Shown in pieces: positions 1 through 11,636 of a stretch of DNA of 64,000 nucleotides. The translations under genes and the position numbers were made by a program. The notes below the pieces were generated by a model. It was not told where the DNA came from, did not search any database, and worked only from the letters and a program-made list of their open reading frames with translations. Position 1 is the first letter of the stretch. Every line of letters starts with the position of its first letter. The stretch lies in assembly GCF_964340395.1 (NCBI RefSeq), contig NC_135550.1, positions 15,011,908 to 15,075,907 of the forward strand, given 5' to 3'. Origin of the DNA: Glandiceps talaboti (Eukaryota > Hemichordata > Enteropneusta > Spengelidae).

Positions 1-150
1 GCCCAGACTGAGGTACTCAAGACCTGTGAGCTTTATTCACCAATTCACCTCCAAAGCACAGATCTGAGGTCTTTACTACAAGATTATAAGCCTGTACTCA
101 GCTGAAGTCTGGATTTCAAACTTTAACCATGAGGTAAATCTTCATAGATA
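1..150. other. Intron 2 of the P450 gene, left edge
   Basis: Nothing recognisable lies here ahead of the tandem array. By the gene model it belongs to the second intron of the CYP3-like gene, whose later exons lie beyond the left edge. Confidence 0.4.
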
Positions 151-736
151 CAATGTGGTAGAGGTAGTCAAATATGTACAATGCACAATGTGGCAGAGGC
201 AGTCAAATATGCACAATGCACAATATGGTAGAGGTAGGCAAATATGTACAATGCACAATGTGGTAGAGGTAGTCAAATATGTACAATGTGGTAGCGGTAG
301 TCAAATATGTACAATGCACAATATGGTAGAGGTAGTCAAATATGTACAATGCACAGTATGGTAGTGGTAGTCAAATATGTACAATGCACAATATGGTAGA
401 GGTAGTCAAATATGTACAATGCACAATATGGTAGAGGTAGTCAAATATGTACAATGCACAATATGGTAGAGGTAGTCAAATATGTACAATGCACAATATG
501 GTAGAGGTAGTCAAATATGTACAATGCACAATATGGTAGAGGTAGTCAAATATGTACAATGCACAATATGGTAGAGGTAGTCAAATATGTACAATGCACA
601 ATATGGTAGAGGTAGTCAAATATGTACAATGCAGTGAATATGGTAGAGGTAGTCAAATATGTACAATGCACAATATGGTAGAGGTAGTTAAATATGTACA
701 ATGCACAATGTGGTAGAGGTAGTTAAATATGTACAA
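151..736. repeat. Tandem array, 35-bp unit
   Basis: About 16 copies of a 35-bp unit containing GGTAGAGGTAGTCAAATATG followed by TACAATGCACAATAT. Central copies are nearly identical, while edge copies carry substitutions and short deletions. This is a minisatellite inside the second intron of the P450 gene. The open frame across it is a by-product of the repeat. Confidence 0.95.
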
Positions 737-949
737 AGAGGTTTTGAATCTGAAAGCCTATATTAGTCTTTTTTACAAATTAAATTATATTTTTTTGTCA
801 AGTGACATAATGCTATTTTTATATCATATGAATTTTTTCTGACAGCTCTATCAGTTGCTGGACGTGACTCATACAATTACAAGTATTTATAGTTTGAGCA
901 ATGGAAACAATAGGGAGAAAATTGATTTTAAAAAAAGTTGTAGACTCAC

Positions 950-1049
950 AGAGCTGAACATCATAGTCAACATATTTCCAAGCAGTGGAATTGGTGTTGG
1001 TCCTGGTATACCCAACCTCGTGAAGGTAGAGTATGACCATGTTGCGTAC
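950..1049 (-). CDS. CYP3-like P450 exon 2
   Basis: The acceptor (CAACAG) precedes GTACGC and the donor is GTGAGT after TCT. The 100 nt encode 33 residues plus one base, with the hinge motif LGIPGPTPIPLLGN. The exon enters in phase 2 and leaves in phase 0. Confidence 0.87.
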
Positions 1050-4000
1050 CTGTTGAGTGCCAAAAATAAAAGACAAACACATTCAGATTGATAAAACTCA
1101 ACACTGTAGTAGACTGGTCTTCAATTGTTTTAAACAGACAGTAAATCACTCCAATTCATATCATAGCTATTTTGTATTATAAAAAGAATTATGTATCAGC
1201 CAATTTCAATGAACGTCAATGTTCTTAAAATCTCTCTGACATTTGCAATATAGCAGTGTGTTCCTGTTCCTATTTAAATAATAAAAGAAACTTGGGGTTA
1301 CCTTTTAGTTTTCAATGAAGTTGTCAATGTGATGGCCATGTTGAATTCTACGGCCATATTGGATTCTATGGCCATATTGGATTCTAAAATGGCTTAGTTT
1401 TGATATCATTAAATCCATAAATATATACATACAACCCCATATAAGGGATTTTACATCTGGTTGCAGATATCAAGAGATATGCAAATATGCCTAGCAACAA
1501 CGGTTGTCAAACAAGTGATTGTGGTCAAGCTTTTGCAGTGGCCATGTGCAATGACATTGAGAACAATAGTGTTGCCGCTTAAGTGATTGAGACTTTCAGC
1601 TTGACCACCCTCACCTGGTTGCTAAGGATGAAATGGCTCACATGGGAACTCGTGAGATCTGCCGCAACTTGACAAAAATGACTTATTGTTTATCTTGGTT
1701 TCAACTGAGAATGCCTATGGAATTAGTTTTATTTAACAAAGAAACACATTTGTCATTAGAGGTTGAGTTTACATGCAAAACGTTTTCTCCCCCCCCCCCC
1801 TTAAAAATTCAAATCTGAGGTGGGTTTTTTTCAGTGTCCAGGGTGTTCTCTTTCTATCTTGTTAATCTTTTCATCGAAATGAACACATCACACTTTACAC
1901 TAATAACATTAGTTTTTGTATGGTGACTCCTTAATAGTAATACTTTTTTTTTTCACTTTAACTGGAAATAGGTCGGAGTTAAATTTTCTTCAAAAAAACT
2001 TAATTTTATAACAGCAAAGTTTTAAGACAAGTTCAAGATATATCTGTATAAATTAATTAATTCAAATGACTTGTTCTAAGTATACAGACTATGGATATGG
2101 GCATTCTTCTACCAATCACAACATTCCATGATTAAAGTCTGGATGCCAACATGGTCTTTAACTACACCATTGTGAGTGGAGGTGAAATTGTAATGATACT
2201 AATATAAGAACTAGACTAGATGACAGATGACCTGTATTCTATTTTTCAATAGAGGCATAGGTACACTGTTGTACAGTATACTATGGTAACAATTAATGAC
2301 CAAATGGGTGTCTTAACCCCTTCAATACTGAAAACATTCCGCCAAAATTGTGTGGACAAAATTCTTGTTTTATGTAAGTTTTTGGCATATATCAACTTCA
2401 TTTTAGACTGGAATTAAAGAAATGTTACTTCCTAATAAAGTGATATTATTGTAATTATGAAAATATTCATATAAATTGGGTCCCCATATTATTCAAAACT
2501 TGTCTCTAGTCATGAAAGGGTTAATACACATGTCCATACTAACAATATATATACAGTGTCTCATACAGTGATAATTAATACACTGTCAGTCATCATGGAT
2601 TTAAAACGGCACTAACTGTATTGTCTGGGGTATTTTAATCACTGACACAACCAACAAAATATTCACTGACAGTTGTTACGTAAAATACCAATAGTTATGA
2701 CAATGTACATGTTATGTTAATTAGACTTAGAGGTTGGCTATAAATGATCTTTATCCATAAGTATTACACAGTAACAGGTTCAAATTGAGGTTGCATTGGG
2801 ACTGCTGGTTTTAGGGTGCAGACTCAAAATTCCATTCAATTCTCGCTACCTGCAATACAATTCTAACATCACTGTGGAGTCAAATGGAACGAAGTCGTGC
2901 GACAGCGCGTTCTAATGTCGACAACTACACTTCCGGTCGGCTATGCTAATATGTTTCTTTCCCATTTTCAGTTGTAGACATCTCTTGTAATTTTGCTCTG
3001 GAAAGATACTGTACATATTTAAATTTCCCACCTCCATAATTATATGAGCTTAAAACTTGCGTTTATCTTATTTGTTACAAATTAAACTGTTTGGAAGAAA
3101 CATTAACATGTATTGACATAGGCGACCAGAAGTGTAGGTGTCGACAAATGCAAGCGCGGTCGCGAGACTGCGTTCCATTTGACTCCTTAGCGATGCATAG
3201 AATTGTATTGCAGATAGCGAGAATTGGGTCTAATATTACACCATACTTAGCCTGGAATCCATGAGTATGTTTTTTTTGACCCAACAAGTAAACTAAGTAA
3301 AGTAAGTATGTCAAAATACCATCCAATTAGTTAAATAAATGGGGCAATGCTAATATTTGTCATACCTATATATATGTATGTCAGGTGGATTATTTATGCG
3401 TACACAATGGTGAAAAGGGGTCACATTTACCCAACTGAGTCACCAAAAGTTGACCAGCCAGGTTGTGCAATCATAAAGTGAATAACACAATAGCTGAGTA
3501 TTTACACATACACTTAAGACTGGGCTGACGCTGGTACAAAGGTTAAGAACTGAACTCCAGAAAAAGTTGATAAGTTCTACAGTTATTGCATAATTTAATA
3601 TGTTTATATGAGTCAGCAGAATAAAAGACCTAAAAGATTTTTCCTTATATGGCAATCGTTGTGAGTTATATCATTGGGTTATATCTACATCTATCTCAAT
3701 TTACCTTGATAAACATACATCCATCTGTGACTACATATGTCAATACATTAATCTGTAAAGGTTTAGGAATTTGACTGTCAGCAAGTTGGTGGAAATTTTG
3801 CAGAGTTGCAGATTGTTCCTTATATGGCAATCGTTGTGAGTTATATCATTGTGATATATCTATATTTATCTCAATTTACCTTGATAAACATACACCCATC
3901 TGTGACTACATATGCATGTAAGTAATTGGCCCAAAACTGACCAAGTACGGGCAGAGTTACGAGCTCGCAAGTCTCAAGTACGAGTGACGTCACTCATACA

Positions 4001-6731
4001 GAATGAACGTACACGTACGCTGCATATCACACTTACACATATGTTACATGCACTCTCAGACAAATGAAACGTACCGTACTACATAGAAACCCTTTTTAAT
4101 GAATTGTACTTATTTAATACTAAAACTAAATACAGAGTTGAATATAAGATTGTTGAATTGAATATGTGTAGAATAAATCAAAAAACGTATTTACAAGAAA
4201 GACGACGACGTGGTGGACAGCTGATAAGAACGTATTGTTGTCATGGTTGCATCTATAAATAGTGTTCACTGACTTGTAAATGTAATCAAATTGTATCAAT
4301 GTGTATAAAACGATGTGTCCGCAATTTAGCCACTCAATGAGAAGAAAAAATAAAGTTCAGAAAAACGAAGTCAGGGGTTTCTGTTTCATTGCACGGCTGT
4401 CTGCTGCTTTTCTGGGTAAACTACGGAGCAATAACAACTGGGTAGGTTCACAATCAGGCTGCGACTCTAGCCATAACAAACACGGAGAAAGCATAGCTGC
4501 CGCTTCGCCGTGCAATGGTACTGGTTCACACGGGACATTTTTTATCTTAAGGTTCACGATCGAATGAGGATTCCTTCCTAGACATCGCAGATTTATAGGT
4601 AGGCCGAAGCTGAAAAAGTTTTACACCTTTGAAAATCTTTATTGGAAAAAGAAACGAATCTCCTTTCACTTCTGACCGACAATCATCTTTTCGGTATCGC
4701 AGTCAATCATCAATGACTGCGTTACATCTCATGCCGGCAAGTTGTTTGAAAGTCGCCACTATAGTCAGAGTGTGACATGCCGTTCTCACCATTTCACAAT
4801 CATCTCAAATCTTTTATGAATCATACAAAAGACAACGGGGCGGTCAATAGGAGAACAACTTTATTGAGATGTTATTGAAGGTGTGATCGTTCCAATGCAC
4901 CCGATGCAGTCGTCTTTTGCTCACGTCATTCAAGTGGTGGACAGTGATTTTATGCACACTGTAGCTCCAAGACAAACCGCGCTCATTCACATGTCGATCG
5001 TCATTCATCAAACTTCAAATTTTTACCGAAACATTACTTTGATATCAGAACAACAAATTTTTTCGTGGGACACGTAGTCAGCTCGGATGACCGATCAATT
5101 CAGATATTCGCCACGTACTCGCGGAATACGACAAGCGTGAGTCCTCTGCGTACTCATCGAAAATTAGGCCAACTGCAAGAGTATGACGTCACCCGTATAT
5201 GGAAATTACGAGTTCCGACGTCACTCGTACTTGAGACTTACGAGCTCGTAACTCTGCCCGTACTTGGTCAGTTTTGGGCGAATTACATACCTCACATATG
5301 TCAATACATTAATCTGTAAAGGTTTAGGAATTTGACAGTCAGTAAGTTGGTGGAAATTTTGCAGTCACTTGAGAACTTAGCTAGTCTGGATGCCAGCATG
5401 GTTTCTAGCTAGCTAAGCCACAGGCTGGTCAAAATCCCTTAATCAGCACAAAAAGTTGTTCATCCAATTGGTGAACCCCAACTGTTATAGTGAGGTAAAC
5501 AGTGTATAAGTAGCATCCTGAGCTGACAAATATACCATATTTGGACATTACATTACTGCGCAAATAAACACTAACTTTATGAGGGACTGTTATTGGTTAG
5601 AATTTTATGACTGAGTAACAAAGACATGATGTAAATGATTGTGTGGGTGGCTGTGTGTGAATTTTAAATTTCATCTCATGCATCTCAGGAGTTCTAGAGT
5701 AACAGACTTTGACTATACTGTGAGTGGAGGTGTAAATGGTAATGATACCATACATGGGAACTAGACTATCATACCAATTACACACTATAGAAAAAAGAGA
5801 CAAAAAAGGGCATTCTACGCAAAAAAAGAGTAGAAATTACAAAGCCTTATAATGTACATTATGTTGTTGTATGTATCTGCAAAGTCATTAATTTGTTTTT
5901 ACAATGGTTGTGCTTTACCGAACATCAAAGACAAATATGGTTACAATTATCTATAACTGAGAGAGGAGAACTCAGATTTGATCTTTATATCCATGATGAA
6001 GAAAAACTCTGTGTAAGTTTTGAAGGGACACATGCAGAGTTTATAAACTATTTGTCCTAAGTGAAAACACTTTCATAAAATTATTGACAGTTCTCCGATG
6101 ACAGTCCCTGTAAAAAGTACAAATGCATCTTAATGCAACTTGCCAAGAACCATGGGTTACCACCGTTCATTTAAAAGGTCAGACGACCTTTTAAGTCACA
6201 CTGACATTACCCCTATCTATTGTGATCATTCATAATACTGTGCAGATTGTATGACATGGCATATCTATTTTGTCTCATCTGAATGTGAATTTGTATCTCA
6301 TTTTTCATTATATGTCGTTAGATCGACTGTGTAAAGCGTCGACAAAAAGTATTATATTAAAAAAAAAACCATATAAATCATTGAAATGAAGCAACTTTAA
6401 CATTATATCTTTTACAAAAATCTTGAACTAACAGGAACTCTTGGGGATCTCCTTCTACCTAATTCTATTTCTAAAAGTATGGTCACTTTAACGTAAATTT
6501 GAAGCACACAATACTGTACCACTACCAGCTGCAGCTGCATCATAAAGCATATATAGTATTTTAATATGTCACGTGTGAGTCGAGTGCGTACTTTAAAATA
6601 CGATCGTACCGTACTTAGGCATTGTTAAGATACATATGTATTATACTTTTAAAGCGTAATACTTACAGGTAAAACAATACAATCGCCGCTACCACCAGAA
6701 TTGTGGTTGTTGAAAATCCAAACAGCTCCAT
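950..6731 (-). CDS. CYP3-like cytochrome P450, 5' part (2 exons, continues off the left edge)
   Basis: Exon 1 is 6667-6731 and exon 2 is 950-1049. Exon 1 encodes an N-terminal membrane anchor (MELFGF, then a hydrophobic run ending VLFYL). Exon 2 begins YATWSYSTFTRLG and carries the proline-rich hinge LGIPGPTPIPLLGN typical of the CYP3 family. Exon 1 ends two bases into a Leu codon after GTAAGT-type splicing, and exon 2 supplies the third base, so the frame is kept. The family consists of haem mono-oxygenases anchored in the ER membrane that oxidise steroids and xenobiotics. The haem-binding half lies outside the window, so activity cannot be judged. Intron 1 is about 5.6 kb and holds a hAT-like insertion. 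The start is the only ATG before the anchor. CYP3 assignment is likely; a related clan-3 P450 is possible. Confidence 0.85.
1050..2836. other. P450 intron 1, non-coding part
   Basis: AT-rich intron sequence with a C run near 1790. The stretch at 2125-2215 resembles 5670-5770 (shared GTGAGTGGAGGTG followed by GTAATGATAC) and is probably a low-grade dispersed repeat. I see no coding exon on either strand. Confidence 0.4.
2837..3236. mobile_element. MITE-like element with about 105-120-bp inverted arms
   Basis: The left arm (about 2837-2944) is inverted at about 3116-3236. Both ends read CAATTCTCGCTA(C/T)CTGCAATAC going inward, and the arms share GGAGTCAAATGGAACG and GTCGACA(A/C)CTACACTTC. The arms have diverged by substitutions and small indels, and a spacer of about 170 bp carries no coding. 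This fits a non-autonomous DNA transposon. The target duplication was not resolved. Confidence 0.75.
3641..5364. repeat. 175-bp tandem duplication, second copy split by an insertion
   Basis: The sequence from TTCCTTATATGGCAATCG to GGAAATTTTGCAG occurs at 3641-3815. It recurs from 3816, broken at 3914 by a 1.4-kb insertion and resuming at 5294. The uninterrupted first copy acts as an internal empty site. Confidence 0.85.
3915..5293. mobile_element. hAT-like non-autonomous DNA transposon, 1.38 kb
   Basis: Inverted ends of about 70 bp share CCCAAAACTGACCAAGTACG, then GGCAGAGTTACGAGCTCG, then AGTCTCAAGTACGAGTGACG. The element is flanked by ACATATG at 3908-3914 and 5294-5300, a 7-bp (possibly 8-bp with one mismatch) target duplication. 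The neighbouring repeat copy shows the empty site. Short open frames inside resemble no transposase. The superfamily is inferred from duplication length only. Confidence 0.8.
5365..6666. other. P450 intron 1, remainder
   Basis: Non-coding and AT-rich. An ACGAT/CGTAC-rich patch lies at 6560-6620. No exon or recognisable element is seen. Confidence 0.4.
6667..6731 (-). CDS. CYP3-like P450 exon 1 (membrane anchor)
   Basis: It encodes 21 residues plus two bases: MELFGFSTTT then ILVVAAIVLFY. The donor is GTAAGTATT. The acidic residue followed by one hydrophobic helix is the usual microsomal P450 signal anchor. Confidence 0.85.
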
Positions 6732-6870
6732 CGTTGGTGAACGTCTCCTACTACAGTGATGTGCGAGTCTGTGTTCTTGTCCCGGGTTCTTGTAGCCGTT
6801 TGACCTACAAGCCTGGCAGCAGGGAGGTTAGGATGATTGCTACTGTCGACTGAGATCTTTCAATCAGTTT

Positions 6871-6880
6871 CTTATATAAA
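6871..6880 (-). promoter_or_regulatory. TATA box of the P450 gene
   Basis: The minus strand reads GGGGTTTATATAAGAAAC here. It lies about 140 bp upstream of the P450 start codon, giving an expected start of transcription near 6845 and a 5' leader of roughly 115 nt. Motif and position are seen; function is inferred. Confidence 0.5.
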
Positions 6881-7268
6881 CCCCACAGATTAGTATTGGC
6901 TGTGTTTCGCAAGACCTGTAACAGGTTACAAACTATAGTTGTTCCGTATAAAGGTCAAGCAAGAATGGTGCTGGTGCAACCGCGCCTGTGCATTACCTCA
7001 GCAATTTGACGTCACGAGGACACCGCAAATGATACACATTGAAAAGGACCCCCCACCAGGCTTTGAGTCTTCAGAACTCAAGCTTACAGAGCTTTGCAAG
7101 GTCAATGTGTTATAAATGTTTATGGTACTGCAGTTCGATTAACATTCAAATGTAAAATAGCCATATCACACTGTCCATAACCCGTTCAAGTTACTAGTAA
7201 AAGTTCGGAGTTAATTATCACTATTACTTAGTAATTTTATTATATACATAGACCCTCATATTCCCAGG

Positions 7269-7334
7269 GTGTGATGTCAAAGTATAGAAATATGATGTCC
7301 ATACATTTCATATTACTATACTTTGACATCACAC
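7269..7334. repeat. Short hairpin with a 19-bp perfect stem
   Basis: GTGTGATGTCAAAGTATAG at 7269-7287 is exactly inverted at 7316-7334, with partial pairing continuing into the loop. It may be a miniature or decayed foldback element. Confidence 0.8.
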
Positions 7335-7451
7335 TATAGTAATATGGTCGGAACTACTTTGAATTATTTGTAAACATCATCAACCTGTACAGTTACGATG
7401 TTGTTGTTTGAAAATATAGTTTTCTTGCTATTCATGTATTGCCGAACATCG

Positions 7452-7644
<193 letters not shown>

Positions 7645-8401
7645 GTGTAAACAGTGAACAAATACACCTCTTTTGGACACATCTATCGCCTTCCGTCACG
7701 TACAGCCACTAACGTACGTAGACATGCTAACATCAACATCGTAAAAATTTCCAGTTGTAATAGTTGCACAACGCAGTGAAATCGTTGTCCGTTAAGCTTA
7801 AATTCAACTATTGATAGAACTTTTGAACGACTTTTGACGATGTGTTTTTGAAAATTTCACAATGTTTTCAACATTATAACTTGCCAGTGTTGATGTTTTT
7901 AGTATGACTCTGAGCCGAGTGACATGATGTATCTCCGACATTAGGGGAATCATTCGTCCTCGATGACGTAGCACTCATTTGGAATACCGGGAGATTATAT
8001 ATGAATATTATAATTATTTTATCATTTTTTGGGTTGTTTTCAATTGTTTGGGAGCCAAACATTCCCGTGCTTTTGAGTTTGAAAAATTAGGACGTAGCCC
8101 GCATTTGTCAAAGTCTGGAGGACTGTAACTTGTTTGTACCATCACTTACGTGTAACTGTGGTACCATCCAGTAAGATGGGTTATCAGGCAAACATAAACA
8201 ATGCGGTTTGTTCTCTCCCATGTTTTTACCCCGGTGTGTAGTATACTAATCCGAAAGTACATAATGACAAACACTAGCACTAAAGTAAATAGACAAACAC
8301 TAGAACTATTCTATACTTTCATATTTATAACTTAGTTATTTACTTAGATTATTATTAACTTTATTTCTTTTAAATACCAAATTAGAAATGTAAAATTTCC
8401 T

Positions 8402-8446
8402 AAACGGTTGAAATAAAGTTTTATCTTATCTTATCTTATCTTTAAT
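8402..8446 (+). repeat. (ATCTT)n tail, possible non-LTR retroelement 3' end
   Basis: GGTTGAAATAAAGTTTT is followed by repeated ATCTT. An AATAAA signal followed by a short tandem tail is typical of LINE or SINE 3' ends. No upstream reverse transcriptase is seen, so this is only suggestive. Confidence 0.35.
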
Positions 8447-9319
8447 GTGATGATAAGTAACACCTTGTGCCTGACATAACTCCGGCAAACGATAACCTAA
8501 AATTTCATCCATCGACGTAGGGTTCAGGACACGGGGAAATGTACTTTATTTCTTAAAAAACTAAATTTGCCGTGCAAAAAATGACATGGCTCCAACTAAT
8601 GATAAGATCTACGTGGAGATGAAGACACATAAAAACTACCAACTTGAAGGTACAGTACAACAAGAACAACACACATCCACACACGAACATAACACATGTG
8701 TAGGTGCAGTACGTCGATCAACACTAATGCTAACACAAAGATGAGTTGAGCGACACATACTGTGCTAGAATGGGGAACTTTATTTTATAAACATATACAA
8801 AGATTCGTACCCTCGATTACTGATTTTTCATTTTTCCTTTTAAAAGCGCAAAAACGCGTGTTGGTTGTTGGTTGTACGGAATGACCCACCTGCACTGAAC
8901 TTCCCAGGTCGACCAGTGTACATATGGTATGTCAAAAATTGTCAACCCACTATACAAGTGTATTCCATTACTAGTAATAGATGATGATGAAGGCTGAACC
9001 GACCACCCTTTGTTCTCAAAATTAAAGGAGAAGGGAGTAAGTGCGAGCAAGTCGACATCAGTGATGACTTGTGAGACTTTATACAGGGTCTCAGTGTAAA
9101 GTTGTAATACTATACACCATTTCAATGTTCAATAAATTTGTTTGTTCTTTTACATGTTTGCTTAGAATCTATGAAACATGTATATCATTCCCAGGGTATC
9201 TCAGCTCAGTACACAGCACAAATGCGTTGGAGACACCGTCATTACATGTACTACATACCTGTCAGATACTAGTAATATAACTCATTCTATCAAACTACTT
9301 TATACCGGTTTTTGGTATT

Positions 9320-9780
9320 TGGGTAGCCCTATTTTTTCCCCTGTTTCTCATTACCCGACCGACTCAAATTTTCAGCTCCAACATTAAAAAATAAAGAAAA
9401 AAATAAAAAATTCGCCCGTCCGTATTTATTTCTGCGCAACAGTGCCCTCTCTGACTAGAATACGCATGTGTGTGGACTGTCTACGTCATCTACAGTCGTG
9501 GCAGTGGCGATGACGCTTGTTCACGAACAGAGACATTTCTTTCATGACAGAAGTTATTCAAGAAGGGGGAAGGGCTTTAGAGGAGAAGCAATGCCAATAT
9601 TGTGTAGATAGAGAAGCGGGGAAAGGACCCATTACCAGGAAGCCAATAAAACGAGGATAGATTGAGAGATGGAAAAGGCGATGATTTTTTTGGAAAACTT
9701 TTTTTTTTAAAAAGTCGATCAATCGACCAATAGTTGCTATGAAAACGTAATGAGATACAGAAGAAAAAGTAGGGTCACTG
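9320..9780 (-). mobile_element. MITE, AGGGTGACC family, copy 1
   Basis: Read on the minus strand it aligns over most of its length with the copy at 28503-28922. Shared blocks include TTTATTGG(C/A)TTCCTGG, CCTTTCCC and CTTCTC(T), plus CAATTTTCAGCTCC-like sequence near the far end. The terminal repeat is degraded here (CAGTGACCCTA). No coding capacity. Confidence 0.75.
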
Positions 9781-10380
9781 GAGTATGACATGTAACAAAA
9801 CTGCGGAATTAAATACGTTATTCTGTACAGTGTATACATTAAGTTATAATCAATGCCTAATTAACTGTACCTCATTTTCAATGTTGGTATGGCTTCCTTT
9901 TAATACATTGAGATATAGTCAAAACCATAATGCTCCCACAATTTCATTCAGAACAAGGTTTTATTAATGAGGATGACAAATTAATCAGAACAGAAATGAC
10001 CAGTTTAAATAACAATCAAGTTGCTGTGTTTGCTGATCAATATATCCATATTGTGGTGAATTCGGTGACCTGAAAAGAAATTGAAAGTACGTTTTACCTT
10101 GTTGTTTTCCAAAGTTAAAGTAGCTGTGTTCTATAAATTCTCTTTTCAAGTCGTGTTTGTCAATATGCCTCCCCCACTAAAAACATCGCCCCTCTTCCCC
10201 CCGCCAGTGAGTTAAAAATGAGCAACCCCCCCCCCCCCCTTGATGTAATGATGAACTTATTCAAAGCATGTAGCATGTATATAGAGAAAATACTTTTGCA
10301 GTTAAAATAATAACAGTATGTGGGTGAATGAAGGGAAATTGGAATGAAAATGAGAAGAAGTTAAACAAACAAAGGTGAGC

Positions 10381-10397
10381 AAAAAAGAAACGAAAAA
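10381..10397 (-). terminator. RNA polymerase III terminator of the 5S gene
   Basis: On the minus strand a T5 run begins 5 nt after the 5S 3' end, followed by a T6 run. This is the usual Pol III stop and argues for a transcribable 5S gene rather than a dead fragment. Confidence 0.8.
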
Positions 10398-10401
10398 GAG
10401 G

Positions 10402-10521
10402 AAGCCTACGGCACGTGGTATTCCCAGGCGGTCTCCCATCCAAGTACTAACCACGCCCGACGCAGCTTAACTTCGGTGATCGGACGAGAACCGGTGTGTT
10501 CTACGTAGTATGGCCGTAGAC
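10402..10521 (-). rRNA. 5S ribosomal RNA
   Basis: A full 120-nt 5S rRNA starts GTCTACGGCCATAC and ends GTGCCGTAGGCTT. Ends pair (GUCUACGGC with GCCGUAGGC, one G-U). The internal control region is intact, with box C reading GGATGGGAGACCGCCTGGGA. It forms helix III of the large-subunit RNA; Pol III transcribes it with TFIIIA. It stands alone rather than in a tandem cluster. A 5S-derived SINE head is the alternative, but the sharp 3' end followed by T runs favours a gene. Confidence 0.95.
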
Positions 10522-10675
10522 ATTAAAATTTGTTGAACAACTAGTACTAATAGGTTAACACTTTTCTGTAATGATTATTTGTGTAGATAATATTGGAATT
10601 CTGGTCTATTAAGGAAGGGAAATTTTGATATGCTGTCGAACATTCGTGTGCTGCCCAGCCAGGTACCTTTACACG

Positions 10676-10903
10676 CAATCTGATTAAAATCTGATGTTAG
10701 ATAGGCTGGTTTTCCTGTATTTACCTTTATTCCATCGTTATTGCGTCTTTTACGTTAGTTTTTTTTTTCCTGGGCGAACGCCTTTCCAAAAAGGAAAGGC
10801 GTTCGCCCAGGAAAAAAAAACTAACGTAAAAGACGCAATAATGATGGAATAAAGGTAAATACAGGAAAACCAGTCTATCTAACATCAGATTTTAATCAGA
10901 TTG
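10676..10903. mobile_element. Near-perfect 228-bp palindrome (foldback MITE)
   Basis: Two arms of about 112 bp meet at 10790 with a 5-base loop (CCTTTCC-AAAAA-GGAAAGG). They differ only by a T10/A9 length change and a few substitutions. Ends read CAATCTGATTAAAATCTGAT going inward, shared with elements at 24251 and 48838. High arm identity suggests recent origin or gene conversion. It lies 155 bp upstream of the 5S gene. Confidence 0.9.
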
Positions 10904-11089
10904 CTTTACACGAGACCTATTTTCACATTATAGTCTTCAGATAGAGATGGCGCTGTTTACATCAAGTACATTGTATTAAACCCCAACCGACTGAGTTCAA
11001 CCACGGTAATGAAACAACAACGTTGGCAACACCGTTTGCTACTGTGCTATATACACAGGGCACTGAGGCTTAGTTAGTTATGTTTACGA

Positions 11090-11240
11090 AAACAAACAAA
11101 CAAACAAACAAACAAAGAAGGGAAAAAATAAGCAAATGCCAAATAAATGAATGAATGAATAAATAAATAAATACTGACACGCATCAACAAGACCACACGC
11201 ACGCACGCGCGCGCGCGCACACACACTCATACACACACTC
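11090..11240. repeat. Compound simple repeats
   Basis: Runs of AAAC, then AATG/AAAT, then CACG/CG/CA dinucleotides, back to back. Confidence 0.9.
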
Positions 11241-11542
11241 AAACCCCATCCCTTGCAAATCATTTAACATTCACATTTAACATTCTCTCCCAATAACAAA
11301 ACCATGATATTAAAGTGATACTAACCAAAATGATGACACGCCGTTCTGATTCTCGCATATTCCGTGGCGCGTCGACGCGTCGCGTCGAGATGTTCATGAT
11401 GTTCGTGATCACGTCATACGTTCCAATGGTAAATCACGTCTCGTTTGCCGCGTTATATTTTGTTTTGTTGTTTAGAACATCTTCTTAGTTACGGAGCCAT
11501 ACGACATTCCGTAAACTCTGCTTTGCCCGTTTTCTTTTACAG

Positions 11543-11636
11543 AAACTGAATTCTATAAGATGATGCCAACTTTGGTTGCCCTGTGTAACAGAGGTCAACA
11601 GTTTGATGTCAAGCTTCCATCCTCAGTGTCGATTTT
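11543..11636 (+). CDS. Unidentified gene, candidate exon A
   Basis: Follows a pyrimidine-rich acceptor and ends at GTAAGTAG. It is open in the frame with ATG ATG at 11560 and leaves in phase 2. Confidence 0.4.

Noticed and set aside
1-736. CRISPR-like regular array
   Set aside because: Units are contiguous 35-bp tandem copies with no unique spacers, in animal intron DNA.
8817-9125. 102-codon minus-strand frame with plausible composition
   Set aside because: No recognised domain, no splice-linked partner found and no conserved neighbour; kept only as a remark.
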